In this document: piece after piece, positions 14,001 to 26,620 of the stretch
How the letters are laid out: every line of letters starts with the position of its first letter
Position numbering within the stretch: position 1 is the first letter of the stretch
Assembly (NCBI GenBank): GCA_016785225.1
Contig: JAFBJZ010000361.1
Coordinates: 372,001-436,000 of the forward strand
Source of the DNA: Psettodes erumei
Taxonomy: Eukaryota > Chordata > Actinopteri > Pleuronectiformes > Psettodidae
Direction of reading: 5' to 3'
DNA: 64,000 bases
Notes under the pieces: model-generated
The model's database searches: none
Told to the model about the DNA's origin: nothing
What the model saw: the letters and a program-made list of their open reading frames with translations, nothing else
Position numbers and translations under genes: made by a program

Positions 14001-14419
14001 CATCCAGGCTTTATGCTTCTCTCTCTCTCCCTGTTTTCTCCTTACTGTCCTCTCTTTTCAATCAGGCTGTCTGTGTTGGCCCATCAGCCATCCTGAGACC
14101 TCTCTGTCCCCACTAGCTGTCATATGCCTCATTGCAAGGGTTTGGTGTTGCCTCGTGTCAGTTGTGTTCTTATTTCTCTGTCTTCATGGCTGAGAGGAAG
14201 TTGCGTGGTTCCAGTCCTGTCTGTTTGCAGCACCTGGAAGCTGCTTCACTTCCTCCTGGATCATATTCATTAATACTATTATGGTGTCATCCTGATTCTG
14301 TAACTCTACCATGCGGCTCTATTCTGTGCACACATCTATCTTACTTACTGTCTTACTTCTTACTATCTTACTATCTCTTTTCATTTTTCTTTCTCTATTC
14401 AAATTATGGAACTCAGAAA
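11081..14419. other. Non-coding stretch
   Basis: No gene is recognised. Short G-rich tracts occur near 13264-13285. The CT-rich part from about 14020 may be the diverged body of the non-LTR element whose tail follows. Confidence 0.4.
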
Positions 14420-14515
14420 AAAGTTTGTTGTATGTTGTACAGATTGTTAAGCCCCTTGAGGCAAATTTGTGATTTGTTATATTGGGCTATATAAATAAAA
14501 TCTGACTTGACTTGT
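14420..14515 (+). mobile_element. 3' end of a LINE/SINE-type retroelement
   Basis: It reads tgtacagattgttaagcccc, then a ggctatataaataaaa motif and a short CTGACTTGACTTG tail repeat. This is the standard 3' end of a widespread fish L2-type retroelement. The 5' limit is unclear; related sequence may extend back to about 14020. Confidence 0.6.
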
Positions 14516-17500
14516 TTTCTCACCAGGGAAAAGCTAACACTAAAATAGCAGAGTATTTATGAACAGGTCTATATTCTGCACAATATTCTTTTTTTTTTTT
14601 TGTCTTTTACATGTCTGCTACAGAGGTGACCCAGTTTTAAGAAATAGCCAATTTACCAGTGGTAACATTCCCCTTTAATACACAACAATTTCACACCTAG
14701 CCTGTGGAGGTTTATGCAGGGGAAATAATGCAAATATTGTTATCCCATGTTTTATAAGATTTGCAAATGAAATGAACACTTGCATCTGAATCTGTGGCAA
14801 TAACAAACTAAAATAAAAATTGTATATTTCTACATACAAATCTCCCTTTGCCTATTTGTGGATCTTAATTTGTGCATTTGTCTCAAATGCAAACCCACAC
14901 AGTCTTATCCACTAGATACGAAATGGACTCACACATACAGATCCATTTTGGCACTGTTTTCCCATGTGTAGGAGCAAAATGTCCACACATACATCAGTCA
15001 GTGAATAATGTTGTAACTGTCTGACGACATGGAACGGCGGGAAAAGCCTCCCGATTCTTGTATGTGGTCAGGTTTATGCAACAGAAGCATTTCTGGTGAC
15101 GAGACTTTTGTCACTATCATAGGAGTTAACATCTTTTCACTGGTCTGAAAGTATCTACAATGTGTTGTGTTTGTGTTTACGCCACTAATTACTCTATACA
15201 GCCCTCTTTATGTAAAAGCTGTAGGCCAGCTCAAGTCAGAATCATTTATATCTTTGATTCATGATAACTATTTTTAAACCACCGAACACCTGGCTCATCA
15301 ACACATTCTCAAACCCTCGGAGCTTTGGGAATTGCCCTCTTTGTTGCGTAATGACTGCTGCAGTCATCAGCCTCTCAAACTTCTGGCTCATGATGACGAC
15401 TGGCTAGTAAGTCAACTCAGATTTTGTAGAGCTGTGGCCTAGGATGTTTGCGATGAACCCTGTCCAGCTTTGGGACAGATGCAATGGAGCATGGTCCAAA
15501 TGCAGGTGTTGTCCACTCTGGTACTTCTGATTGTTCTGGTCCTTTAGGAATTGAGTTATCACAGCCTCTGTCATTTTAAATGGCACTTTCAAAATGATTA
15601 GTCGATACATCGAGTTTCCTCACACTGTAAGAGAACATGCCAACATCACAATGTAATTCGCTGCACTGTCCAGTCAAGTCCAGTCAAATGTAATTGGCTG
15701 AACCACTCTTGTAATAACAGCTCCATCTAAAAATTAGCTTTTTCATGTTAACCGAAAGCCTTATAATTTAGATAATGTCCAAGTTGTATGTGAAACTAAT
15801 ATGGTCCTGACAAATGGAAGCCGCCCCATGGCCTGGCTCCACACATGATTATCTTATTCTGGCTCATACAGTAGCAGTGTGGGCAACAGACTAAAGGCAG
15901 ACGCTGTGTGTAATGATGGCTTTGTTGGTAAATTCAGGCTGCTCATCGTGGCATTTTTACCATTTAAGCCAAATGTATCATTTCAGGTATAACTAGCAGG
16001 TGATTTGCACTCTGCTTTGGCGGAGGGTGCAGCTCAGGTCTTGGGAGACAGCTGGAGAACAGCTGAGCCTTTTCTTCTTCCCGCCAAAATCCTGTAGCTA
16101 TAATCAGAGTGTTGGGTGGGTTGGGTGGTTGTTGAGCAGATCTAAAGTTTACAAAGGCCGAGAGTAGTAGTATAAGTTAAGTGTCAGTGAGTGGAAATGG
16201 AAGCGTGATAATGATAGCATTATTACTCTGATTCTGAAAACAGTCACTTGAGGTTAAGAGGATTTTCTGTCCATGGTGCTGAAGAGCAGGAAAACACTAT
16301 GTTGAAGGTAACTTGATCTATTTAACTCTCAGCATGAATCCTGCCATATATTACAAATGTATCAAATAAAAAACATTCATGAAATATATAGAAATGGATG
16401 AAAAAGATTTTATGCTCAGTCCACAAAAACACCCAGTTTATTATGAAAAGGGTTAGCAGCTTTTAGCTGGCTGCATGTTATGTATGAGGGGACATGAGAA
16501 AGGAAATGAATATGTTGGCAACATGAACAGTGCTTCCAAGGCATTTTAGTCTGTCATGAGTGTAATATGGCCAAATCATGTTACCTATATAAATATTAGC
16601 TAATATTAAGTAAATCTTAGTTATCAATCTCTAATTTTAAAAAATCTACACAGAAGTCAGTGGGTTCAATGAATGGAGAGTATCAGAAGTGGTGTACCAG
16701 AGCAGCCTGATGGAAACTTACTTTGTCCCAGACCTCAACAAACCCAGACTTCTCCGAACCATTCTCCTGGTCATTGGAAATAATTGTGTTTTGTAGTTGT
16801 GTTGTATTGTGTTTCAGTAATCGTGTCACAGGTACCAGTGTCTTTGCAACTGCACATATGTAGGGCCCTATGAAATAATTTTAATATTTTTTCCAGATTC
16901 TGTTTTAAACTCTAAACCCAAACTCTTTTTTTCCATTTTCCATTTGTTTTATGAATTCTGTGTTTTATGTTTTAACCATATGTTGTCACCTGAAGAGCGT
17001 CTAATCATGTGGTGGATGAATAGAACTGCAACAATCCCATAGGAAAATGACCAAAATTTAATGAATATTGATAAATTTGATTAAAAACACTGCATTGTGT
17101 TTTTTTAATAAACAGTGCTTCAGTCATTTTGTAAAGTGATTGTAAAGCTACTTTCCATTGCATCAGCTGTGTGTATATGTGTGTATGGAGAGTGTGGCGA
17201 GACTTGAGCCTGGCATCAGTGATAAACACACACAAACAGCTAGGCGTAAGCTGCAACAGCAAAAATACATCTCTGCATAGGTATTACCACTCACTGCCCA
17301 TTCAAAGGAAATGTGTCTCATGGCGAGCGTCCTGGTGCAGATGCAGGTCACCTGATAGAAATAATATGGGCGCCCGCTAATCACTCTGCAGCATTATATA
17401 GTCACAAACAGCTCTTTACAGTAGACCTCATAGAGGCCACAGTGGTATTTGACCCTCAGCATTAAAGCACAGTTCAGGCAGAGCATGCTGGGATCAGGTG

Positions 17501-18139
17501 CTTCGTTCATGGTTCACTGGACTCTAAGAGCTCCCACAGAGAGCAGAGGCTATTCAGCCAAATGTTGCTGCATGTGCCACTTGTGTGTCTCTGACTGGGG
17601 TACTTTGACCAGCCCATACTGTCCCATGAATGCCATCCTGACATCAATCTGTTCAACACATGTCTCTCTCGCTCTCTCACTCATTCCATGTCTGTGTGGG
17701 TCTTGATATTTATTAAGAGGTGCATTCACCTGGGACAAAGTCACTGCCACCCCTTGTCGCTCCTAAACTCTACAAGATTGTATTAGACCTTTGCAATATT
17801 GTGCTGTAGTGCTTACAGTAAGTTAAAAAAAAATGTTGGGTAATATCTCATTGCCGGCAACATTCAATTACTGAAAAAACTGAGATGAATGTTACTGTTT
17901 GCCTTCATATTTTTGGAAAAAAAAAATCAGGTGTTGCTCAGCAATGTTCACCCAGTGGTTCCCAGTTCCCAGAGGATATTTGATTCACGCGCTTTGGCGG
18001 AGGGGGCTTGTTATGCTCCATAAAGCTGAAACCAAATAATTCACCATATAGAGGCCACCTGGCTAATGGAGATACTTAACTATCAATTATTTTGAGGTAG
18101 CAACAAGTATGTACAATAACCCCTGCTTCATTAAACAAT
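14516..18139. other. Non-coding stretch
   Basis: No gene is recognised. The open frames at 17005-17750 overlap on both strands and lack family features. Confidence 0.4.
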
Positions 18140-19684
18140 CATCTGTTGTGTATGTTTGAGTCTCCAGTGCCCAGTGTCCATGGACATGTTCAACACCTCA
18201 CTGGAGACATGCCACGTGCCAGCATGGTTCAAGGCCTCCTCCATCATCCCAGTCCCCCAAAAAACAGGACCCACAGGAATTTAACGACTACAGACCCATC
18301 GCCCTGAGGACTGTGGTTATGAAATCTTTTGAGCGCCTGGTTTTGTCCCACCTCAAAACCATCACGGACTCACTCCTGGATCCCCTGCAGTTTGAAAACC
18401 GCGGGAACCTACACCAGGATCCTGTTTTTGGACTTCAACTCTGCATTTAACACGATCATCCCGGCTCTCCTGCAGGACAAGCTCTCACAGCTCAACATGC
18501 CGGACTCCACCTGCAGGTGGATCACAGACTTCCTGACGGTCAGGAAGCAGCACGTGAGGCTGGGAAAGCGCACCTCGGACTTCAGGACGATCAGCACCGG
18601 CTCCCCCCAGGGCTGCATTCTTTCTCCCCTGCTCTTCTCCCGGTACACCAACAACTGCACCTCCAGTCACCAGTCTGTCAAGCTCCTGAAGTTCGCGGAC
18701 GACACCACCCTCACTGGACTCATCTCTGAGGGGGGCGAGTCTGCCTACAGGTGGGAGATTGATCACCTGGTGACCTGGTGCGGGGAGAACAACCTGGGGC
18801 TCAATGCTTCCAAAGCAGTGGAGATGAGAATAGACGTAGCCCAGCTCCACCCTCCCCCATCATTCTGTGTGACTCCCCGGTAGACACTGTGGAGTCCTAC
18901 TGCTTCCCGGGCACCATCATCTCCCAGGACCTCAGGTGGGAGCCGAACATCAGCTCCCTCATCAAGAAGGCACAGCAGAGGATGTACTTCCTGAGGCAGG
19001 TGAAGAAGTTTAAATTACTGCGGACAATGCTGGTCCACTTCTACAGTGCCATCATTGAGTCCATCTTCACCTCCTCCGTCACCGTCTGGTACACTGCTGC
19101 CTCTGCAAAGGACAGGTGCAGACTGCAGCGTATCATACGCTCTGCTGAAGGGTGATCGGCTGCAACCTCCCTTCTTTCCTAGAACTTTATTCCTCCAGGA
19201 CCCTGAGAGCAAGGAAAATAGCTGCCGACCCCTCCCACCCACAGCCTATTTGAGCCTCTCCCCTCTGGACGGAGGCTGCGGTCCATCAGGACCAAAACCT
19301 CCCGTCACAAGGACAGTTTTTACCCCTCTGCCATCAGGCTTTGGAATAAAGCTTAAGACTGACTTTAGCCCAGTACGTTATATTAACATTCATCCCCCCA
19401 ACTAAAATATGTGTTATATTAACACCCCCACCCCTTCACTGGACACTTTATCTTGCACACTACCACCTGCACTAGCTGTGTAAAAATATATATATATATA
19501 TATGTATACAGCTTTTAGTTTTTATGCTTAGGTTTATGTTTATTCACATTTCATATGTTTATGCACTTTTTTATGTTTATGTTTCTCCTTTTTATATGTT
19601 AGCACCGTCAAATCAGGAAAAATTCCTTGTAATGCAAATTTCTTGGCAATAAAACTGATTCTGATTCTGAGTCTGAGTCTGAGC
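18140..19684 (+). mobile_element. LINE (CR1/L2/Rex1 group), 5'-truncated, broken reverse transcriptase
   Basis: A decayed non-LTR retrotransposon. The region 18290-18390 encodes the fingers segment (Y-R-P-I-A-L, F-E-R-L-V) in a broken frame. The longest frame, 18329-18883, carries RT motif A (L-F-L-D-F-N-S-A-F-N), motif B (S-P-Q-G-C-I-L-S-P-L-L-F) and the catalytic F-A-D-D box. A frameshift near 18850 leads to the thumb (K-A-Q-Q-R-M-Y-F-L-R) up to about 19155, and a second shift to the C-terminal L-P-S-G region. About 20 codons are missing before motif A. The 3' UTR ends in AATAAAACTGATTCTGATTCTG plus related short repeats, a typical LINE tail. It is not a host gene. The same tail ends the copy at 61385. 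Confidence 0.9.
19486..19503. repeat. (TA)n microsatellite
   Basis: Short TA run inside the LINE 3' UTR. Confidence 0.85.
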
Positions 19685-20692
19685 CTCTCTTTAATCAGAA
19701 ATGCAATGTTTGTGATATATGCATGAGTGTACACTGCAGTGTGTTGACTCATAATCTCAGCATAAACAAACTCCTCTTCAGCGTCAGAGAGGCAGAGGAG
19801 ACCTTGTGCATCATTTTCTTCCTCCAACTCGTTATTATTTTTTTATCATCGCCGTGGCCAGCAGCATTATCTGTCTGACCACGTCGTCTCTTCTGAATTC
19901 AGAGGAGAACAGCCACGGTTCTGCTGCAATTTCCATGTCAATACACACGCTGGAGATGTCGCCTAAGTGTTGAGATGAGATGGAAACACAAGAGGCTCAA
20001 GTGCGCTGGAGTGCCTCGGTGTGGGCGCATTGTGCTCAGACCCCCCTGGCTCCACTTTGGCCCGACATCATCCTCAATAGGGTATTTTCATCCACATTAT
20101 GAGCTCTCATCTGCGACTGAGTGCACGGTGTAGCAGGAAGAGGACAGTGACCAACTATGACCTGCAGTTGGTGAACGTTATCAACAAACGTACATTTTTG
20201 GGGAGTGGAGTGGATGTTTTTCTTTCAAAGCCCTCCAGTTCACTTCACTTTTAACAACATTTTCAAGAGCTCCCATTGTTTTAGTCTCCATCACCTCACC
20301 TCAACAACAGGTCTTGATATGAATATGAAACACTGACAGGGATGGAAATTACCTGTCACTTACTATAGCAGCTTACATGGAAAATTTGTTACTGTCTATT
20401 TCCACACCTGTAATTCCATTATTAAAAAGAAATTAGTCATGTTAAGGCTGGATTGTACCACAAATTCAGGAAGAGATGAGATGTAACGGGCAATTTTCAA
20501 ATCAGTTTACATCGCTGCAAATGGCAGAGAGAGCAAGCAGTGACACTCTGTGCTGAATAAATACTGCTCGAGATGAATCGCTGTGACAACATCAGCCGAG
20601 ATGAGACGGCCACCTGCCGCAACTCCCCCCTGCCAGGTCATAGGGTAACTGAAACTTTTACATGATATGCATGACATATTTATAGATCTATG
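19685..20692. other. Non-coding stretch
   Basis: No gene is recognised. The segment 20465-20640 is balanced in composition, free of obvious repeats and might be a conserved non-coding element; that needs comparison with other fish. Confidence 0.35.
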
Positions 20693-21174
20693 TGTGATGA
20701 TCAGTACAGGAACCAGGCGCAAGACAGTGTGTGCTGGCAATGATCTTTATTATCAACAGTCCAAAATCCACAAATCCAAAAATCAGTGTAACAAGTCCGT
20801 AATCAAGGTCAGGAAACCAGGGCGGCAAACCAGAGGCGTAGTCAAACAGTCCGAGTAGGAAAAACCAGAGGAACGGCAAACAAGTCCAAAGGGCTAGGGC
20901 AAGAAACGGTGGTCAGGCAAAACTGTGTTGATGAAAACAGATCAGGCTTAGCGTACAGGGTTCTCGGCTCGGGCATGAACTGGTCACGATTCGACACCAG
21001 GGAAGTGTGAGGCAGGGTTTAAATACACTGGGGAGTGATGATCAAACGAGGCACAGGTGCGGGGAATTAGTCATGTGATTAACCAAAAAAGGGGAAAGAA
21101 CACCAGGGGGAGCCCTAACAGATAACACCAGGAGAAGGCACAGACAGAAACCCGAAAGGACATGGATCATAACA
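20693..21174 (-). mobile_element. Solo LTR with 5-bp target-site duplication
   Basis: The ends TGTGATGATC and GATCATAACA are inverted copies (9 of 10) with canonical TG...CA, and CTATG flanks both sides exactly (20688-20692 and 21175-21179). Read on the minus strand, a TATTTAAA box lies at 21025-21018 and AATAAA at 20751-20746, 53 bp before the end. This is the U3-R-U5 order of an LTR. No internal retroviral sequence adjoins it, so it is a solo LTR left by recombination between two LTRs. The superfamily cannot be told from the LTR alone. Confidence 0.8.
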
Positions 21175-21839
21175 CTATGATTATAACCTGATAGACCCCA
21201 GTAACAGCCTCATGATTTTACTGATTTGCAGATTTTAAAAAAAAGCATCTAGGTTCAAACTGAGTGTAAATTTTCAGATGTCTATTTTACATTAGAAAAC
21301 ACTGCTTAAAAAGCATTTAACAACTGTGTTTCAACATGTGGTACATTTAAATATAGTAACTGAAATGCTGCATCTGATATACAGTAAGACACTTTTAGGA
21401 TCTGAAAATGGATTTACTCAAGAAGATTTCTGATCATTTCCAACCTGAAATCCGGTTTTAAAAAGTGTTCAAGTAAATGTGAACTACGAGCGCTTTAGTT
21501 TTTCTTTCTTTCAAAGTGAAATCTGCTGTGAAACAAAAAAGGGTCTAATGCATGTATGGATTTCTATTGTGACTACATCTGGATTATCAATTATAGTAGC
21601 AATAAATTTAATATAATGTGAGACTAAAATAAAGGAGACTAAAGGAGCAGTTACTGAAGGGAATTCGTGTGGAAACAGTTTTCTCAACTTCCGTGCCAAT
21701 AATAAAACCATTAGTTACAACTTATAAAGTGTACGTATGATAGCAGCCTAAATCTCTCCACTGAAAGTGCCAAAACTTCAAAATGGTGACATTTTCAAGT
21801 CAAGGTAGGATTAGGTCGAAGAACCAAACTTCCCCTGGG
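21175..21839. other. Non-coding stretch
   Basis: AT-rich with no recognised feature. If the pim-like relic once had a catalytic-loop part, it should have been here on the minus strand, but no H-R-D or D-F-G coding is visible. Confidence 0.4.
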
Positions 21840-22440
21840 AAACCCCTCCCACACAGAAACATGCTCCACTAGCTTCAGTACCTTAGCTTTGTCCTCCTGA
21901 AGGGGACCACATTTTTTGGCTCAGTAGGTGAACAGGTCCACAGACAGGACTGGTCTCTCCATGACCAGGATCACCTCCTGGTCCAGATCGCAACTAGTCC
22001 AGCAGGGGCACGGCTGTAGACTTGTCCATCACCCCTGTCCCACCAGCTGCTCTCACCATGAGGACCACCTCCACAGGGATGAAACAAACGCTGCCATTTC
22101 CTAAGTGGAACAAATCACAATCATCACAACATGAGTGTTTTGGTAAATGTGGTTGTGTATGTGTGTTAAAGTAACAGGAAGAAGCACACAGTTGGTGCTG
22201 AGATGTCAGATCAAGTCACTCACCTCATCTTGTGTCTTCAGCTCAAATTGAGGGATGTGTTTGATGGCCACCTACAGGACAGAACCATGAAACATACCTT
22301 GGTTAGTTCAGGGAACAATGATTCTTTGTGTGTGTGAATACATACAGTGAATACAAACTCACTGGTAAATTGTCAGTGTGTCTGAAACCAGCACAAACTG
22401 ACCCATCGCCTCCTTCCCCAAGCTTATAAAGCTGCATGTA
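21840..22440 (-). pseudogene. pim-like serine/threonine kinase fragment, broken
   Basis: Three exon-like blocks read on the minus strand as the N-lobe of a teleost pim-like kinase. Block A (22440-22363) follows the acceptor ctttgtttag and encodes Y-M-Q-L-Y-K then the glycine loop L-G-E-G-G-D-G-S-V, ending N-L-P|gtgagt. Block B (22271-22224) follows ctgtag and encodes V-A-I-K-H with the ATP-binding lysine, ending |gtgagt. Block C starts after ccacttag at 22100 and encodes I-P-V-E-V-V-L-M and later D-L-D-Q-E-V-I-L-V-M-E-R-P. A-B joins in phase 0, but entry into C is one base out of frame, D-stop replaces the expected D-W near 21998, a frameshift follows, and another stop lies near 21915. The H-R-D and D-F-G segments are absent. 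A relic of a gene family greatly expanded in fish; not functional. Confidence 0.8.
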
Positions 22441-23236
22441 CTAAACAAAGAAACACAAACTTTTACTGGAGTTGTGAGAAGATCACTACCTCTGACTGGA
22501 ACCCCTGTATCTTCAAACTACGGTGGCGTTCTATGGTTCAGGATTTGAAGATTTTCCAGAACTGATGTGTTAATAATGAACACCAGGTCCACTCACTAAT
22601 ATCTTTGAAACTCTCAACCAGCACATCTTAAGGTCTGCTCCAATGTCATGGACAAGCTAAGCTGTGAAAAACCATCAGAAACACCATGACAGTGAAGAGT
22701 AAATAATCCAAAACAATGGATAAAAGCTCTAAAAACAACTAAGTGGACCATTAAATATGTATGTTATATCTTTGTTTGTTTGTTTGTTGATGATGATGCT
22801 GTTTTATGGCCTGGACTATTTCATGGTCAGACACAGTGACTTTCTTGTGTTTCTAACAGTTGCCTGGCAACCTCAAGGAGAGAACAGGACTCCAGAGTTC
22901 AGCCCAGTCTACAGTAATCTGAACTTGAAATGTAATTGATGGTCTTACCTCTGACCCCCCCACCCCCCACACACACACACACAAACAGTGGTGGCATTTC
23001 TGTTGGTGCTCATCCTGCACCTCACTGCTACTCCTCTGCCCCTTCAAGCTTCTGTATTAAATTCAACATCATTTTGTAACATTCAGTGTTGCAACTCACA
23101 GTGCCAACATCTTCAGGTTAAATAATTTTTTTTTTATTCATTATCTGCAAATGGCAACCACAGATTGGTTAACATTAGGGAAAGTACAATTATTCACTAC
23201 AAACTCCCTACTAATCAACACAGGACACCTGCAAAA
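22441..23236. other. Non-coding stretch upstream of the pim-like relic
   Basis: It contains a C-run and (CA)n tract at about 22957-22983. No 5' exon of the kinase relic could be identified. A splice-acceptor-like gaatttaatacag on the minus strand near 23055 is weak evidence for one. Confidence 0.35.
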
Positions 23237-23480
23237 TCGTGTTAATATAACAGTGCAAATAAAGTCCAGTCATTCTTTTTTCATTCATTATTCAAATTCT
23301 AAAACCTTTGTTTTATTAAATTTCTGACAGTGGAGTAAGAATATTCCAACCTGTTTCCAGTAAAAAGAACATCAACAATGTGTTTAACATTTGTGTTTGT
23401 ATCTTGACACACAAAAGAGGAAGTCAGGTTGCTGCACTAACATGAACTTTACTTTAGAAAATGATTTGTATTGGGAACGA
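23237..23480 (+). repeat. Duplicated unit, copy A
   Basis: About 240 bp, from taatataacagtgcaaataaagtcc in two adjoining pieces to gatttgtat. The same order and wording recurs at 27869-28103, with small indels and a loss near the TTTTATTAAA part. It has no terminal inverted repeats or poly-A tail, so it may be a segmental duplication or the shared UTR of a tandem gene family. Confidence 0.75.
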
Positions 23481-23604
23481 AATACCTTGAAAGTTAACTA
23501 GTATCTTTATAACATTAATAACTGGATCATTGTTAATCATCAGATCAGGGTCACAGTATTACTGAAGCATTACATGATATGCAGCAATCTGATGTCCCTC
23601 ATAC

Positions 23605-24170
23605 TGTAGTGTATAGATAGATAGATAGATAACTTTATTCATCCCTGAAGGGAAATTATGTAGTCATAGCAGCAATCCGGTACATTGAAATACAGTAGAA
23701 TACAATGACATAAAACACTGAGGTAGAAAAATAGAATAAAAATGGTCTAGAAGTAAAAATAGAATACAGAATGGGGCAAGGGCACTTGAGAAACACAGGA
23801 TAAATATGTAAATAAAGTGCAGCAGCAAGATGATATTAATAATACAGATGGTACAAGGGTTAGGAAAGGTTATGTTACTTTTAGTAATAAAGTAATAATA
23901 TAATATCTGATATACAATAATAGTAACATAGTAGCAATAGTATAATAATAATAATATAATATAATATATATATATATATAATATATAGTACTAGTGATAG
24001 TAGTAACAACTATATGGCAAAGCAGTGAAGGATGCAAACAGTGGTAGATTTAGTCCATGTGTGTGATTGTGGTTTTGATAGAGGCTGATGAGTTATATAG
24101 TCTTATTGCACATGGTAGGAACGATTTCCTGTATCGTTCCTTAGAGCAGCGGTGTATGTGAGTTCTCTAA
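23605..24170 (-). mobile_element. 3' end of a LINE, minus strand, with (GATA)n tail
   Basis: On the minus strand the block near 24160-24060 reads K-E-R-Y-R-K-S-F-L-P-C-A-I-R-L-Y-N-S-S, the characteristic C-terminal end of ORF2 in fish LINEs. An AT-rich 3' UTR with (TA)n follows, then the well-known aatttcccttcagggatgaataaag motif ending in (CTAT)n, which is the GATA run at 23613-23631 on the plus strand. 5'-truncated. Confidence 0.7.
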
Positions 24171-24367
24171 TAGTTAACTTTGTATAACTCATTAAATTGC
24201 ATTTATTCTCCTAGTTTTAGTAACAAAGAATTGACTTTGTGGAGTGTCATGTCATGGCTGCTAACCGTGGGCATCCCTGCAGCCCCTGGATCTACTGTTC
24301 TGTCTTCCCTTGTTTCCTGTGTCCCCGCCCCCTCTCTCTCTGTGGTTCATCCTCCTGCAGTGTATAG

Positions 24368-24394
24368 GTGTGTGTGTGTGTGTGTGTGTGTGTG
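24368..24394. repeat. (GT)n microsatellite
   Basis: About 12 GT units, seen directly. Confidence 0.95.
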
Positions 24395-26034
24395 GGCGTG
24401 TTTTTAAATCACCTGTCAGCTGACAAGCCTCCACACCTGGGGCCAATCCACATCATCCACAGTATGAAGCCCTTTCTTTTCTCTTGTGACACATGTTGAT
24501 GTAACTCACAAAATGCTGCTTTTACTAAAACACTGTCACTCTGGGCTGTCGTGTTGTTTTTAATGGCAGGATGTTGTGATACCTTTCCAGTATGTGGATA
24601 ACTGTGCAACACTGTGGTGTGTGCTTCTTTTCAGTTCACATTTAAACCCTATCACTCACCTCCAGCAATTGTTGCAATGGCTCTTCAGCCAGTTGTTGGC
24701 TCTATCTCCTGACTTGTTACTTTTAATGATTTTTTCATCTTTAATATAGTGTGAGGGGAATGGCTGTGAAAGGTCTGTCAGTCTGACATCACAATGTGGG
24801 TTTTTTATATCCTTGTCCTTTGGCGTTGCCATCTGATTGACTCAAATGTCCATGTCAAGACTGTCAGCTGACCCATAGCATTCTTGTTTTCAACAGATTT
24901 GTTTTGGTTTGAGTGACAATGTCATCACAAAACACAGGATTTTGTGGATCCCAGAGGCCTTTACTACAAAGCAAGTTTAACATCGGCAGGATATCTCTCC
25001 ATTACTGAGCTTACTGGTCTGGCAGCATATTTAATTTATTAACAAAGAGCAAACCATATATTAAACAAATATGAAAAAAGTTCAAGATATAATCCAGACA
25101 ATAAGTAATAGTCGGAGCTGGGAAAAAAACAGTAGTTTTAATTAGTTTCAAAAACTGAAAAGAAAAAGACAGGAGGGAGGGCTCCTAAACAGGAGCTGCC
25201 CCACCACCACCCACAACTACATAAAAGTACCTGTCACAAAGCAAAGTAACGTAATGCATAGTCTCTACAATCATGACTCTGACGTCGCACTAATGAAGAA
25301 CACAGAGATAAGTCATTCCCTCTTTCTCTCTCGTGTAAAATCATTACAGAAAGACAAAGGCCTTTGTCGGTCCCTAAAGTCACTGGTCCTCCCCTGAGAC
25401 CCTCTCATGAACTGTCCACCAAGCTCCACAGGATCTTCTATGAACGGTGATAACAAGAGAGCTGATTGGTCAGTTACCCTGACTGTGACCTCACTCGACC
25501 ACAAGTTCTCCTTAATAGTACAGACCTCAGATGATATGAACTGTCAACTGACTGCCTGCATGTGTCCGTTTCTCCAATACTACCTGACATCGCTGCTCTT
25601 TCGCCCCAAGCTCATTGGTTCCTAACCCAAGTCTAACCCAGAAAGAGTTTTCCGTTCCAGAAAAGCTGATCTGAATTAGTTCAGTCAACTCTGAACATGT
25701 TCACTCCGAACACGTGTGCATGGTGAATGAAAGAAGCCATCGTCAATGAAGCTCAGATATCACAATTTACCATGGCAGATAAAGAGCAAAGTGACTATTT
25801 AAATCCAGTGGAACTAGAAAGGCTAATGTGAGGCATTAGTGCACATTTATCTTTAAAGAAACAATAGCAAAAGGGAATTAGCTTTAATTTTAATGCTTTA
25901 ATTTTAAATTTAATCAGAATTAAAACATTTGCATAGCAAATATAGTTAAATATAAATAATTTAAATATAAATAGTGATAAAATAATACCTTTTGTATATT
26001 CCACTTTGTCCTTATGATGTCAGAGCATGTTTGT
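24395..26034. other. Non-coding stretch
   Basis: No gene is recognised. The block 25120-25760 has the feel of an old dispersed repeat, but I found no diagnostic ends. Confidence 0.35.
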
Positions 26035-26620
26035 ATTTAGCTTGAGGGAAGAAGCTCTGATGGACCTGTAGCACCTGCCAGAGGGCAACAGGTCAAACAG
26101 GTGGAACCCTGGGTGTGAGCTGTCCTTGTTTCTCACTTTGCTGAGACATTGGGAGGTGTAGCTGTCCTCTAGCAAGGGGAGGGGGCAGTGTTTATTACTC
26201 TCTGGAGCCGCACTGCGGTGGGGGTACTACACTGAGACACAGTATGTCAGGGGGCTTTCAATGGAGGAGTGGTAGAAGGTCACCAGCAGCTTCTCTCCCA
26301 CATTGTTTCTCCTGAGCTCCCTAAGGAAGATGCTGCTATGCTTTCCTTATGACTGCCATGGTTTTGGCCATCCAAGAGAGGTCAACAAAGATCAGGGTGC
26401 CCATTAATCTGAAGGTGTGGACCCTCTCTTAGCTTTTATATGGTGCAGGACCAGCTGCTCAAAGCACCTCATGATGATGGGTGTGAGTGCTACTTGGCGG
26501 TAGTCATTGGCGCTGTCCATTCTCTTGGAAACAGGAATGATAGTAGCAGAATTCAGACAAGCTGGGATAATGGCCTCTGTCAGGGAGAGGTTAAAGATTG
26601 TTGTGAAAAGCCTTGAAAGT
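26035..26620 (-). mobile_element. LINE fragment, minus strand, internally deleted
   Basis: Reading the minus strand from 26600 down, there is I-I-P-V-S-K-R-M-D-S-A-N-D-Y-R with A-L-T-P-I-I-M-R-C-F-E-Q-L-V, the fingers region of an L2/Rex1-type reverse transcriptase. The catalytic palm is missing. After about 26430 the frame resumes with thumb and C-terminal wording (L-L-V-T-F-Y-H-S-S-I-E-S-P-L-T-Y-C, then L-F-D-L-L-P-S-G-R-C-Y-R-S-I-R-A). Stops and frameshifts are present. Confidence 0.8.

Noticed and set aside
14200..14494. Short protein-coding gene in a CT-rich region
   Set aside because: The frame runs into a LINE/SINE-type 3' end and consists of low-complexity codons.
18485..18850. Minus-strand open frame of 121 codons
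   Set aside because: Shadow of the LINE reverse transcriptase coded on the plus strand.
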